Below, one piece after another: positions 9,101 through 16,889 of a stretch of DNA of 41,926 nucleotides (its first letter is position 1; each line of letters starts with the position of its first letter). The position numbers and the translations under genes were made by a program. The stretch is from NCBI GenBank assembly GCA_946622085.1, contig CAMOPD010000002.1, positions 1-41,926 of the forward strand, given 5' to 3'. The stretch is from an uncultured Prevotellaceae bacterium (GTDB lineage: Bacteria > Bacteroidota > Bacteroidia > Bacteroidales > Bacteroidaceae). Under the pieces are notes generated by a model. That model searched no databases and was not told the DNA's origin. It saw only the letters and a list, made by a program, of their open reading frames with translations.

Positions 9101-10549
9101 AAGGACCCCAAGTGCAAGCAGTCGTGGCTCGAGGTGTTCAAGTCGAGCGTTGGCGAGGTCACTTTGCGCAATGCCGCCACGGCCTCAGTGGCCAACTTCC
9201 GCAGCTTCCGCACCAAGGCCAAGGAGGCGGGCGTGGAGTTCTTCCCCGAAATGCGTTTCTTCGCCGCCATCACTACGCTCAGCGAGGGCATGATTTCGGG
9301 CATTGACCAGCTCAGCGAAGTGCAGCTGCCCAAACAGCTGAAGACCATCAATGCCCGCGCCTTCAACGGCTGCTCGGCCCTGGCGTCGATAGAACTGCCG
9401 GCCACGCTGGGACGCGTGGCCCCGGGAGCACTCGACGGCAGCTCGCTCCGTGAAATCACCGTCAATCCCCACAACGAGGTGTTCGAGGTGCGCAGCAACG
9501 CCCTCTTCACCCAGGGCACTGCCGACCTGGTGGGCTATCCTCCCGGCCGTGGCGAGAGCGAAGTGACCATCAGCGGCCCCATCGGCGAAATCTATAGCCA
9601 TGCCTTCTATCGCATACCACAGCTCGAGGCGGTCTATATTGACAATCCCAAGCCTGACGGCACTGCCGCCATGCTCAGCGACGAGGAATGCTTCGTGCAT
9701 GAAGACGAGGAAAACGGCGGCATGATTGACGTCTACATCAACGACGGCACCTACGACGACACCTACACCGAGAGCAACGGCGGACTCTACGACGGCGTGC
9801 TCATGAAGGAATACATCAGCCAGCCCCTCTGGCGCAGCTATGCACAGACGGGCCACCTGCACCGCTACTTCCCCCTGCAGGTGACCGCCGCCAAGTGGGC
9901 CACGCTCTACATTGGATTCTCCACCCAGCTGCCCAAGGGACTCAAGGCCTACCGCGTGCACAAGACCAGCGACTATCAGTTTGACGAAACCACCACCAGC
10001 GTGGAGCTGAAGCGCATGAACAACCTGCTCCACTACACCACGCCCGTGATTATCCATGCCGAAAAGCCCGGTGTCTATAAGCTCGTGCCCTATGAGGGCA
10101 GTGTGCCCGAAGCGCTGAAGTATGAAAACTGGCTGCAAGGCACCGCCATTGGAGCCGACGGACGTGGAGGCTACAGCTACGGGCTGAGCACCTCGGGGCA
10201 GAGCACCAGCAATAGGGGCAGCATCCTCACGCTGGGCTACAACAGCCAGGGCACGCTGGGATTCTACTACTACAACAACCCCAGCGAGTGGATTCCGCCC
10301 TACAAGGCCTATCTGCCCTATAATGGCAACATGGACTCATCGGCCTCGGCCTTCACTATCTACGTCAACGACGAGATGGACGACGACTTGACCGACGGCA
10401 TCAGCAACGTGCGCAGCCATGGCACCGACGGTCATCAGGTCTACGACTTGCAGGGCCGCCGCATGAACTTCAATCCACGCAACCCGGGAGACCGGCAGCT
10501 GCCGGCTGGCATTTATATCATCGACGGCCGGAAGGTGGTTGTGAAGTAG
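6176..10549 (+). CDS. giant secreted protein with GLUG-like and BspA-type LRR repeats, 1457 aa
   Basis: The signal peptide is MKSMKKMLATCALLVMSCLQGMA. Residues of about 90-400 and 640-860 contain many Gly-rich 'GGIVG', 'GGLVGA' and 'GGLFG' turns spaced 25-40 residues apart, as in GLUG-motif beta-helical surface proteins. Residues of about 1040-1170 hold BspA-type leucine-rich repeats ('LPKQLKTINARAFNGCSAL'). The last residues ('VYDLQGRRMNF...LPAGIYIIDGRKVVVK') form a T9SS-like C-terminal signature. BspA/GLUG proteins of Bacteroidales act in adhesion and host or matrix binding; the exact ligand cannot be read from sequence. It is the last gene of the operon starting at 555, followed by a hairpin repeat. 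Start ATG 6176 is kept, although a second in-frame ATG at 6185 would also give a signal peptide. Confidence 0.8.
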   Translation: MKSMKKMLATCALLVMSCLQGMAYTQVERIDGPTWYEARSTGSSFQGEGTKTSPYKLASAADLAKLSYIVNKENNEFEGKYFALEADIDLGQEITVEGESQKLNWVPIGQLGAAPFKGTFLGKGHVIKGLTIRVSVAEYGEGAFGLFGWMEGNVEGVTLQNVNISGSSSAGTMMGGILGCKNQSGMVTIKDCKVDNAVIGGGRLGYAGGIAGWVRGCTFVGCVAKVTLKGNYCGGIVGMMDNAIGLSEAGLTTTMEDCHSVVDIQMEPESFSYNPFIAGGLCGHCKFAAKEVASNCSSSGHITSTDFQAASVYMGGLFGITSSGIVERCVSAVCIEKGKVEGGLIAMASHPLTMSDCFASGNIHITQDCTEVGGLIGDLRDQGNNLCDTYFTNCWFAGTFSGTENINPGSMKYGSVVGLCQPDQGLNENDAFNDVIVDKNMCNLPATSSGELEGIEWKATKDLVSDQEGYEYCYTLPRESMLLYASEHDGKEVSFKDNYILASVPFHVTEGKKSIAYSVHYITTPFSLAPLVSNATNHELATYTLPPSLSNVVYDENDNTLVYPIDPGEADLTVSCCGLTRKIHLNIAYGQEWNDNEVSEILAGDGTQDTPYMIQNASQLLTAIADTDRNREGVYFKLANDIFLNIHLMQTDETPRSDARQWTETAEWNAILDGGGHTIYGLYGRRGLFHMLYGHISDLAIVDSYVKSMIYLTTNSYGGLFCGKIYGAATIKRCLAHGYVYSFTAGGLVGANSGNQAIIEDCFSCVHVDSYATEGISSSSSGGGIMGGVAGTIRRCVSTSIVKNFGNPKGIGSAAHSEWPTCYYDLQMMNDAPMWSQRDRGDCSNTTEMTQGDLFSDVPAWQHEKGRYPMLRQFANTPYGDILSMPVFFAEDDYAGKVSQIFEFPTENVTWTAAGGDTYVDVVNECGAASPMSATPSKQYEYIYATNNTVRSECTRALRIIAINTLPDGVVGIQFKDPKCKQSWLEVFKSSVGEVTLRNAATASVANFRSFRTKAKEAGVEFFPEMRFFAAITTLSEGMISGIDQLSEVQLPKQLKTINARAFNGCSALASIELPATLGRVAPGALDGSSLREITVNPHNEVFEVRSNALFTQGTADLVGYPPGRGESEVTISGPIGEIYSHAFYRIPQLEAVYIDNPKPDGTAAMLSDEECFVHEDEENGGMIDVYINDGTYDDTYTESNGGLYDGVLMKEYISQPLWRSYAQTGHLHRYFPLQVTAAKWATLYIGFSTQLPKGLKAYRVHKTSDYQFDETTTSVELKRMNNLLHYTTPVIIHAEKPGVYKLVPYEGSVPEALKYENWLQGTAIGADGRGGYSYGLSTSGQSTSNRGSILTLGYNSQGTLGFYYYNNPSEWIPPYKAYLPYNGNMDSSASAFTIYVNDEMDDDLTDGISNVRSHGTDGHQVYDLQGRRMNFNPRNPGDRQLPAGIYIIDGRKVVVK

Positions 10550-10580
10550 CCGCCTTGGCATCAGCACCACCGCAGGATGA

Positions 10581-10645
10581 TAATGACAGACTCCACCCCT
10601 GCCACCTCCCCTTGAAGGGATGGGCGGGGGTGGGGCCTGTCATTA
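10581..10645. repeat. long imperfect hairpin, GC-rich intergenic repeat
   Basis: TAATGACAG at 10581 pairs with CTGTCATTA ending at 10645. The inner arms CCACCCC and GGGGTGG continue the stem around a CTCCCCTTGAAGGGA loop. Its composition resembles the CCTCCCC...GGGGAGG element at 40523-40595. It may end the upstream operon, but no long T-tract follows; it may equally be a dispersed REP-like repeat. Confidence 0.6.
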
Positions 10646-10823
10646 TTAATTATTTAAGTTTCGCATATTAATAACTTCGTTGGAGTTATGGAGTCGTGGG
10701 AACGTGGGCGCGAGATATGCTTCAAGCGCTCGACTCTATTCTCGAGCCACGTGCCTTCGTACCTTCGTACCCACGAGAACTCTACGAGAACTCTGTTGTC
10801 GGGAGCAAATCGGGCATACTTTA

Positions 10824-10855
10824 TTTGGCAGTTCGGGAATAAATGCCTATTTTTG
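10824..10855 (+). promoter_or_regulatory. strong Bacteroidetes promoter for the receiver/PEP-synthase-like gene
   Basis: TTTG at 10824-10827, 20 bases, then TATTTTTG at 10848-10855 is an exact consensus match. The ORF-track start (10843) lies inside this promoter and so cannot be the translation start. Transcription would begin near 10862. Confidence 0.8.
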
Positions 10856-10932
10856 CAGAAATGAAGCGGAGGAGCTTGAGAATCGGCAGTCAGCCTATTC
10901 TCGATGTTTGTATTTCAATTTTTCATCTATCT

Positions 10933-13900
10933 ATGAGCGATTCCAACAAGACACCGCACGAGTGGGAGCGGTTTTATCTAAAAGATGTGTCGTTTGTCAA
11001 TCTGATGACGCGGCGCATCTTTAACGTGCTGATTGTGGCCAACCCCTATGACGCCTTCATGCTGGAGGACGACGGGCGAGTGGACGAGAAGATTTTCGAC
11101 GAGTATATGGAGCTGGGGCTGCGCTATCCGCCCACGTTCACCCAGGTGAGCACCACCGAGGAGGCCTTCGAGGCGCTGAAGACCACCGACATCGACCTCG
11201 TCATCTGCATGCCCGGCAATGCTGACAACGACGCCTTTGCCGTGGCACGCGACGTGAAGGCCGCCTTCCCCAAGATGCCCTGCGTGGTGCTCACGCCCTT
11301 CAGCCATGGCATCACGCGGCGCATGCAGGATGAAGACATGTCGATATTCGACTACGTGTTCTGCTGGTTGGGCAACACCAACATCATCCTCTCGATCATC
11401 AAGCTCATTGAGGACAAGATGAACATTGAGCACGACATCCGCGAGGCGGGCGTGCAGATGATTCTGCTCGTGGAGGACAATATTCGCTTCTACAGCAGCA
11501 TCCTGCCGAGCCTCTACAACTACATACTGATACAGAGCAAGCGCTTCTCTACCGAGGCCCTGAACCCCCACGCCGCAGCACAACGCAAGCGCGGACGCCC
11601 CAAAGTGGTGCTCGCGCGCAGCTACGAGGAGGCCATGGAGTACTACACCCGCTGGGCGGGCAACACGCTGGGCGTGATCAGCGACACGCGCTTCCCCCTC
11701 TCGGCAGGCAGCGACGCCACCAACCCCTCGCTGGAGCGGCGCGGCGTGGAGAGCGACCCCGAGGCCGGACTGAAGCTACTGCGTGCCATCCGTGAGCGCG
11801 ACGAGTTCGTGCCGCTCATCCTGCAGAGCTCCGAAACGGCCAACCGCGCCAAGGCTGAGGCCGAGGGGTTCAGGTTCATTGACAAGAACTCCAAGACCAT
11901 GAATCTGGACCTGCGCCACGTGATGGAGGAGCACATGGGCTTCGGCGACTTCATCTTCCGCGACCCGAAGACCCACGAGGAGGTGGCACGCGTGAGCACA
12001 CTGAAGGAGCTGCAGGACAACATCTTCAAGATTCCCAACGACTCGATGCACTATCACGTGTCGCGCAACCACATGAGCCGCTGGCTCTGCGCCAGGGCCA
12101 TCTTCCCCGTGTCGGCATTCCTGAAGGACGTCACGTGGCATAAGCTGCAGGATGTGGATGCCCACCGCCAGATCATCTTCGATGCCATCGTGCAGTATCG
12201 GCGCATGAAGAACATTGGCATCGTGGCCGTCTTCGACCGCGGTAAGTTCGACCGCTACGCCCATTTCGCCCGCATCGGCGAGGGCTCCCTGGGCGGCAAG
12301 GGGCGCGGACTGGCCTTCCTCGACAATATCATCAAGCGCCACCCGGAGTTCAACCGCTTCGAAGGCGTGGAGGTGAGCATACCCAAGACGGTGGTGCTCT
12401 GCACCGATGTGTTCGACGAGTTCATGGAGGCCAACAACCTCTATCCCATTGCCCTGAGTGATGCCTCGGACGAGGAGATACTGAAGCACTTCCTGCGCGC
12501 CCAGCTCCCCGATGCCTACATAGCCGACTTCTTCACCTTCTTCGAGGCCACCAACTCGCCCATCGCCATACGCTCCTCCAGTCTGCTTGAGGATAGCCAC
12601 TATCAGCCCTTTGCCGGCATCTACAGCACCTACATGATTCCCCATCTCGACGACAAGTACGAGATGCTGCGCATGCTGGCCTGCGCCATCAAGGCCGTCT
12701 ATGCTTCGGTCTACTATAAAGACTCCAAGGCCTATATGACGGCCACCAGCAACGTGATCGACCAGGAGAAGATGGCCGTCATCCTGCAGGAGGTGGTGGG
12801 CAAGCAGCATGGCGACCGCTTCTATCCCAACATGAGCGGCGTGCTGCGCTCGCTCAACTACTATCCCATTGGCGACGAAACGGCCGAGGAAGGCATTGCC
12901 AGCCTGGCCCTCGGACTGGGAAAATACATCGTCGATGGCGGGCAGACGCTGCGCGTCTCGCCCTATCATCCCCACCAGGTGTTGCAGACCAGCGAGATGG
13001 AGACGGCCTTGCGCGAAACTCAGACGCGCTTCTATGCGCTCGACATGAAACATGTGGGCGACGACTTCCAGGTGGACGATGGCTTCAACATACTGAAACT
13101 GAAGGTGAAGGAGGCCGACAAGGATGGCGCGCTGCACTACATCGCTTCCACCTACGACCCCTACGACCAGGTGATTCGCGACGGGCTCTACGAGGGCGGG
13201 CGGAAAATCATTTCGTTTGCCGGAGTGCTGCAGCAGGGCGTGTTCCCGCTGCCCGAGATTCTGCAGATGTCGATGAAATATGGGCAGGAGAGCATGAAGC
13301 GCCCCGTGGAGATAGAGTTTGCATGCAACGTGGAGCCCGACAAGACCGGAGAGTTCTATCTGCTGCAGATAAGACCCATCGTAGACAGCAAGCAGATGCT
13401 CGAGGAGGACGTGGCCGCCATTGCCGACGAGCGGTGCCTGCTGCGCTCGCACAATTCGCTGGGACATGGCATCTCCGAGGACGTGACCGACGTGGTGTAT
13501 GTGAAGACCGACGACAACTTCACTGCCGCCAACAACCCCACGATTGCCGACCACATAGAGCGCATGAACCGCAAGTTCCTCGACGAGGGCAAGAACTACG
13601 TGCTCGTGGGCCCCGGCCGATGGGGCTCGAGCGACTATTGGCTGGGCATACCCGTGAAGTGGCCCCACATATCGGCTGCCCGCGTCATCGTGGAGTCGGG
13701 GCTCAAGAACTATCGCATCGACCCGAGCCAAGGCACCCACTTCTTCCAGAACCTCACGTCATTCGGCGTGGGCTATTTCACCATCAACACGTTCAATGAC
13801 GACGGACTCTTCCGCAAGGAACTGCTCGACAGCATGGAAGCCGTCGAGGAGACCGAGTACGTGCGTCACGTGCGCTTCGACCATCCGCTGAAAATCCTCA

Positions 13901-13947
13901 TGGACGGTAAGAAGCAGGAGGGCGTGGTGCTGCTGCCCGAAGAATAG
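10933..13947 (+). CDS. receiver-like domains fused to PEP-synthase-type nucleotide-binding domain, 1004 aa
   Basis: ATG 10933 (MSDSNKTPHEWERFYLKD) is chosen because the earlier ATG is within the promoter. Residues of about 25-160 form a degenerate receiver fold ('FNVLIVANPYDAF', 'DIDLVICMPG', 'CVVLTPFSHG') lacking the acidic pocket. A second receiver begins at 'ILLVEDN' (about 176) and keeps the acidic pair, a likely phospho-acceptor Asp251 in 'ISDTRFP', a Ser in 'ILQSSE' and a Lys in 'FIDKNS'. A PPDK/PEP-synthase N-terminal domain follows: 'GSLGGKGRG' at 451 and 'AIRSSSLLEDS' near 547, which bind the ATP phosphates. I find no phospho-histidine motif (GGxTSHAA type) and no PEP-binding barrel, so it cannot be a complete PEP synthase. 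The C-terminal 200 residues, with 'VGPGRWGSSDYW', are a domain I do not recognise. The protein is cytoplasmic and lies 38 bases before the deacetylase gene, probably in one operon. Confidence 0.75.
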   Translation: MSDSNKTPHEWERFYLKDVSFVNLMTRRIFNVLIVANPYDAFMLEDDGRVDEKIFDEYMELGLRYPPTFTQVSTTEEAFEALKTTDIDLVICMPGNADNDAFAVARDVKAAFPKMPCVVLTPFSHGITRRMQDEDMSIFDYVFCWLGNTNIILSIIKLIEDKMNIEHDIREAGVQMILLVEDNIRFYSSILPSLYNYILIQSKRFSTEALNPHAAAQRKRGRPKVVLARSYEEAMEYYTRWAGNTLGVISDTRFPLSAGSDATNPSLERRGVESDPEAGLKLLRAIRERDEFVPLILQSSETANRAKAEAEGFRFIDKNSKTMNLDLRHVMEEHMGFGDFIFRDPKTHEEVARVSTLKELQDNIFKIPNDSMHYHVSRNHMSRWLCARAIFPVSAFLKDVTWHKLQDVDAHRQIIFDAIVQYRRMKNIGIVAVFDRGKFDRYAHFARIGEGSLGGKGRGLAFLDNIIKRHPEFNRFEGVEVSIPKTVVLCTDVFDEFMEANNLYPIALSDASDEEILKHFLRAQLPDAYIADFFTFFEATNSPIAIRSSSLLEDSHYQPFAGIYSTYMIPHLDDKYEMLRMLACAIKAVYASVYYKDSKAYMTATSNVIDQEKMAVILQEVVGKQHGDRFYPNMSGVLRSLNYYPIGDETAEEGIASLALGLGKYIVDGGQTLRVSPYHPHQVLQTSEMETALRETQTRFYALDMKHVGDDFQVDDGFNILKLKVKEADKDGALHYIASTYDPYDQVIRDGLYEGGRKIISFAGVLQQGVFPLPEILQMSMKYGQESMKRPVEIEFACNVEPDKTGEFYLLQIRPIVDSKQMLEEDVAAIADERCLLRSHNSLGHGISEDVTDVVYVKTDDNFTAANNPTIADHIERMNRKFLDEGKNYVLVGPGRWGSSDYWLGIPVKWPHISAARVIVESGLKNYRIDPSQGTHFFQNLTSFGVGYFTINTFNDDGLFRKELLDSMEAVEETEYVRHVRFDHPLKILMDGKKQEGVVLLPEE

Positions 13948-13985
13948 CAGACAATCAACAACCTAACATATCAAGACGCATTCAT

Positions 13986-15131
13986 ATGATGAACCTAAAT
14001 CTCACTTCTCAGATAACCATGCCTGAGCACGCGCTGCGCAGGCAGGTGATTGAGCTTTGCCGCAAGGTGAACAAGCCGTTGCTGAAGCTCTCAACGAAAG
14101 ACTATGTGGACAATGGACTGGGCCACCTGGTGGAGCAATTCAGCGGACAGGCCGGACTCGTGAACATCGAGGTGTTCAACGAGCTGCAGCACACCATCAC
14201 CGGTTGGCCAGGCGGCAAGCCGAATGTTGACGACAGCAACCGCCCGGAGCGTGCCTGGCCCTTCCCCAAGCGCGTCATCGTGTTCTCGCCCCATCCCGAC
14301 GACGACGTCATCTCCATGGGAGGCACCATTCGCCGGCTCATACAGCAGGGCAACGAGGTGCACGTGGCCTACGAGACGTCGGGCAACATTGCCGTGGGCG
14401 ACGAGGAGGTGGAGCGCTACATGCACTTTGTCAATGGCTTCAACCAGCTCTTTGCTGCCGGAGCCGACGAGGTGATTTGCCGCAAGTATGGCGAGATAAA
14501 AGCCTTTCTGAAGAGCAAGCAGGCGGGCGACACCGACAGCCGCGACATCCTCACCGTGAAGGCTCTCATCCGGCGTGGAGAAGCCCGCTCGGCCTGCGCC
14601 TACAACGGCATCGACAAGCAGCACATCCACTTCCTCGACCTGCCCTTCTATGAGTCGGGCCGCATAGAGAAACTGCCCATGGAGGAGCGCGACGTGCGCA
14701 TCGTGCAGCAACTCATTGCCCAGGTGCAGCCCCATCAGATATATGTGGCTGCCGACCTGGCCGACCCGCACGGCACCCACCGCAAATGCACCGACGCCGT
14801 GCTGGCTGCCATTGACGAGGAGCAGCAGGCGGGTGCCCGCTGGCTCGACGATTGCCGCGTGTGGATGTATCGCGGTGCCTGGGCCGAGTGGGACGTGGCC
14901 GACATCGAGATGTGCGTGCCCATGAGCCCCGAGGAACTGCGCGAGAAGCGCAACGCCATTCTGCGCCATCAGAGCCAGATGGAGAGTGCGCCCTTTATGG
15001 GCAACGACGAGCGCCTCTTCTGGCAGCGCGCCGAAGACCGCAACCGTGCCCTTGCCAAGTGCTACGACGATCTCGGTCTGGCTTGCTATGAAGCCATGGA
15101 GGCCTTCGTGGAATATCACTTCAAGAGATAG
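13986..15131 (+). CDS. PIG-L/LmbE-family N-acetylglucosaminyl deacetylase-like protein, 381 aa
   Basis: The motif 'FSPHPDDDVISMGG' (His103, Asp106) and a second metal-site motif 'DPHGTHR' (about 260-266) identify a zinc-dependent PIG-L/LmbE deacetylase, a family acting on N-acetylglucosamine-containing substrates. The 100 residues before the domain ('KVNKPLLKLSTKDY', 'HTITGWPGGKP') look to me like the junction region of the Bacteroidetes fusion in which a glucosamine-6-phosphate deaminase (NagB) domain precedes PIG-L. Here the NagB domain itself is absent, and no NagB sequence precedes the start in this window. There is no signal peptide, so it is cytoplasmic. The substrate is unknown; amino-sugar metabolism is likely. 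Start ATG 13986 is kept, with 13989 and 14019 as alternatives. It has no promoter of its own and is probably co-transcribed with the upstream gene. Confidence 0.8.
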   Translation: MMNLNLTSQITMPEHALRRQVIELCRKVNKPLLKLSTKDYVDNGLGHLVEQFSGQAGLVNIEVFNELQHTITGWPGGKPNVDDSNRPERAWPFPKRVIVFSPHPDDDVISMGGTIRRLIQQGNEVHVAYETSGNIAVGDEEVERYMHFVNGFNQLFAAGADEVICRKYGEIKAFLKSKQAGDTDSRDILTVKALIRRGEARSACAYNGIDKQHIHFLDLPFYESGRIEKLPMEERDVRIVQQLIAQVQPHQIYVAADLADPHGTHRKCTDAVLAAIDEEQQAGARWLDDCRVWMYRGAWAEWDVADIEMCVPMSPEELREKRNAILRHQSQMESAPFMGNDERLFWQRAEDRNRALAKCYDDLGLACYEAMEAFVEYHFKR

Positions 15132-15303
15132 AGGCAGGGGAGCAGAAACGGAATCCCGTGGCGGAACTTACGATTTCGTTTTTCTTGCACCCACAGAAGA
15201 GCAAATCGTAGAAAAATGGGGGTAAAAATGGGGTAAGTGTAAGCGTTTCTCTTGATTTATGTCAAGAAAATGTCAGTTTTACACCAATAGAAGTCCCAAT
15301 CTA

Positions 15304-15333
15304 TTGCAAGTTACTGAAAACATTGTATCTTTG
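15304..15333 (+). promoter_or_regulatory. Bacteroidetes promoter for candidate small RNA
   Basis: TTG at 15304-15306, 19 bases, then TATCTTTG at 15326-15333 matches the consensus. No ORF of note follows. Instead a strong terminator lies about 40-60 bases downstream, and the next gene is on the opposite strand. Confidence 0.7.
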
Positions 15334-15339
15334 CAATGT

Positions 15340-15402
15340 GTTTTTCATAGTATTAGATTTAAGGTTAACAAGGTTGGTCTACGGCGGTAGACCATTTTTT
15401 TT
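15340..15402 (+). ncRNA. candidate small RNA, about 60 nt
   Basis: The predicted start is about 7 bases after the -7 element, and the predicted 3' end is in the T-tract of the hairpin at 15375-15402. The body is AT-rich and unstructured ('TTAGATTTAAGGTTAACAAG') before the GC-rich terminator stem. There is no start codon followed by a meaningful frame that would be complete before the terminator. It could be an independent regulatory RNA, or a short attenuated leader whose original downstream gene has been lost. Confidence 0.5.
15375..15402 (+). terminator. intrinsic terminator of the candidate small RNA
   Basis: TGGTCTAC and GTAGACCA form a perfect 8-bp stem around a GGCG loop, followed immediately by eight T residues. 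This is the clearest intrinsic terminator in the window apart from the one at 39463. Confidence 0.8.
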
Positions 15403-15430
15403 GCCCTTAAGTCTGGTGAGGGCACCTTCT

Positions 15431-15451
15431 GGGATGCATGGAATGCATCCC
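15431..15451. repeat. short palindrome GGGATGCAT-gga-ATGCATCCC
   Basis: A 9-bp perfect inverted repeat with a 3-base spacer, followed by CTACGCG. Its GGGATGCA...TGCATCCCTACGCG composition resembles the hairpins at 19813-19828 and 31301-31345 and suggests REP-like intergenic repeats. Confidence 0.6.
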
Positions 15452-15457
15452 TACGCG

Positions 15458-15509
15458 AAAGGACCAACTGCCATCCAGTGTGCGGATGACAATTGGTCCT
15501 TTCTTTTTG
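15458..15509. terminator. long hairpin, probable terminator of the minus-strand gene
   Basis: AAAGGACCAACTG pairs with CAATTGGTCCTTT (one mismatch), and an inner CATCC/GGATG stem extends it. It ends 32 bases beyond the stop codon of the minus-strand gene at 15541. The longer T-run lies on the plus-strand side, so it may work in both directions. Confidence 0.6.
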
Positions 15510-15540
15510 CGCTTATCGCGCTTGCGCTGTCAGCGTGGTG

Positions 15541-16788
15541 CTATTTGATCACCATCTTGCGGCCGTTCTGGATGTAGATGCCCTTCTGCGTGGGGTTCAC
15601 CTTCACGCCCTGCAGGTTGTAGAATGTGCCGGCATTCTTGTCCTTGCTGATGGCGTTGATGCCAGTGGGATCGCCTTTCGTGATAGTGGTGTAGAGGAAA
15701 ATGTCATAATAATTAGCGGCACTGTTGGGAGCAGCAGATGTGATAACCCAATTTGCCTCGGTATTGTCCATGACATTTTCTTCCTCATTAAGTGTGAAGA
15801 CAATGTTGCCAATACCTTCCGTACCAAACGCGTTGAAATACATGTGATAGGGAGTGGTTCCCATGAGCACGTATCCTAAATACTGACCACTTGGGAAGCT
15901 TACTTTATTGCCTTCACGGGTGCCTTTAACCCAGGCCTCTGTTACTCCTTGGAAGGGGCCAAATCCCTGAATATAGACATCGTTTCCATCGAAAATGACT
16001 TTCATTGAAATGGTATACATTGTTTCTCCAAATTCAGGAGTCATATTACCGCTATCGTCTGCTACCAACTGGACTTCAACACCTTTGGCCGTCCAAACTT
16101 CACCTTCAAGTCCGGCAGGTGGAGTTACAAGTTCGCCTTCGAGTTCAATCGGTCCAACCTCTGGTGCGTTCTTCGAGAGCACCAGTCCATACCAGTAGCA
16201 ATAGGTCTGATTGATGGCATTCGGAGAGGCGCTTTCCAGAATGGCTTCAACACTTGCGTTGAGGCTCAGCGTTCCTGCTACTGCATCATAGTCGAACACG
16301 ATGTCAACGCCGGGCTCCTCGGCTGTTTGCGCGCCTGCCGGCTGACCCACCATATATTCAGGGCCATAATCGTCTTCTCCAACCTTCTGTCCGCAGGGGA
16401 AGGTGGCGGTAGAGCCGCTGATGGTTCCTTTAATCCAGCTTTCGGGGAACCAATAGGCCAATCCCTGAATGTAGATGTCGCTGCCGTCGATGCATACATA
16501 GATGTTAGCCTCCGATGTGACGTCTGTCCATCCTGACTGTGTTCCTTTATACAAGCCACCGTCTGCAATGTACCATTGCTCTCCGGCATTGGGAGCCGTT
16601 ACCAGTTCGTCGGCCTTGCGTGGAGCCTTGCGCATGGTGGTTGTGGCCTTGCGGTCGAGCGCTTTTACTTGCTGAGCCATCTTTGCCTGCACGGGCAGGG
16701 CTTTAGCCTTCGGCATGTTGACATTTCTCTGTGCAAACGCCACGACGGCAAAGAGCATCAGAGCGGAAATAAGAGTAAATTTTTTCAT
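15541..16788 (-). CDS. secreted protein with two similar beta domains and T9SS-like C-terminus, 415 aa
   Basis: The signal peptide is MKKFTLISALMLFAVVAFAQ. Two segments resemble each other: 'DIYIQGLAYWFPESWIKGTI' (about residues 105-125) and 'DVYIQGFGPFQGVTEAWVKG' (about 270-290). Each is followed by a 'FPxGQ' motif, which suggests a duplicated beta-sandwich module of about 150 residues. The protein ends 'FYNLQGVKVNPTQKGIYIQN' then GRKMVIK, the same C-terminal signature as several neighbours and consistent with T9SS-type export and surface attachment. I do not recognise a catalytic motif or a named domain. It has its own promoter at 16859-16889 and is transcribed alone. A structural or binding role at the surface is an inference. 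Confidence 0.75.
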   Translation of the reverse strand: MKKFTLISALMLFAVVAFAQRNVNMPKAKALPVQAKMAQQVKALDRKATTTMRKAPRKADELVTAPNAGEQWYIADGGLYKGTQSGWTDVTSEANIYVCIDGSDIYIQGLAYWFPESWIKGTISGSTATFPCGQKVGEDDYGPEYMVGQPAGAQTAEEPGVDIVFDYDAVAGTLSLNASVEAILESASPNAINQTYCYWYGLVLSKNAPEVGPIELEGELVTPPAGLEGEVWTAKGVEVQLVADDSGNMTPEFGETMYTISMKVIFDGNDVYIQGFGPFQGVTEAWVKGTREGNKVSFPSGQYLGYVLMGTTPYHMYFNAFGTEGIGNIVFTLNEEENVMDNTEANWVITSAAPNSAANYYDIFLYTTITKGDPTGINAISKDKNAGTFYNLQGVKVNPTQKGIYIQNGRKMVIK

Positions 16789-16858
16789 GCTTAATCCTTT
16801 CTTTTAAATGATTATTGTGTGATTTGGTTAAACTCTTGTTAATTAAACATAGTTTGTG

Positions 16859-16889
16859 CAAAGATATGAAAGTTTTTCTAATTTGCAAA
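16859..16889 (-). promoter_or_regulatory. Bacteroidetes promoter for the 415-aa secreted protein
   Basis: On the minus strand TTTG (16889-16886), 19 bases, then TATCTTTG (16866-16859) is an exact consensus match. The leader before the ATG is about 65 bases. Confidence 0.75.

Noticed and set aside
15323-15879. Plus-strand ORFs (84 and 128 aa) between the deacetylase gene and the 415-aa gene
   Set aside because: They run through the small-RNA terminator, palindromes and the antisense of a well-supported gene.
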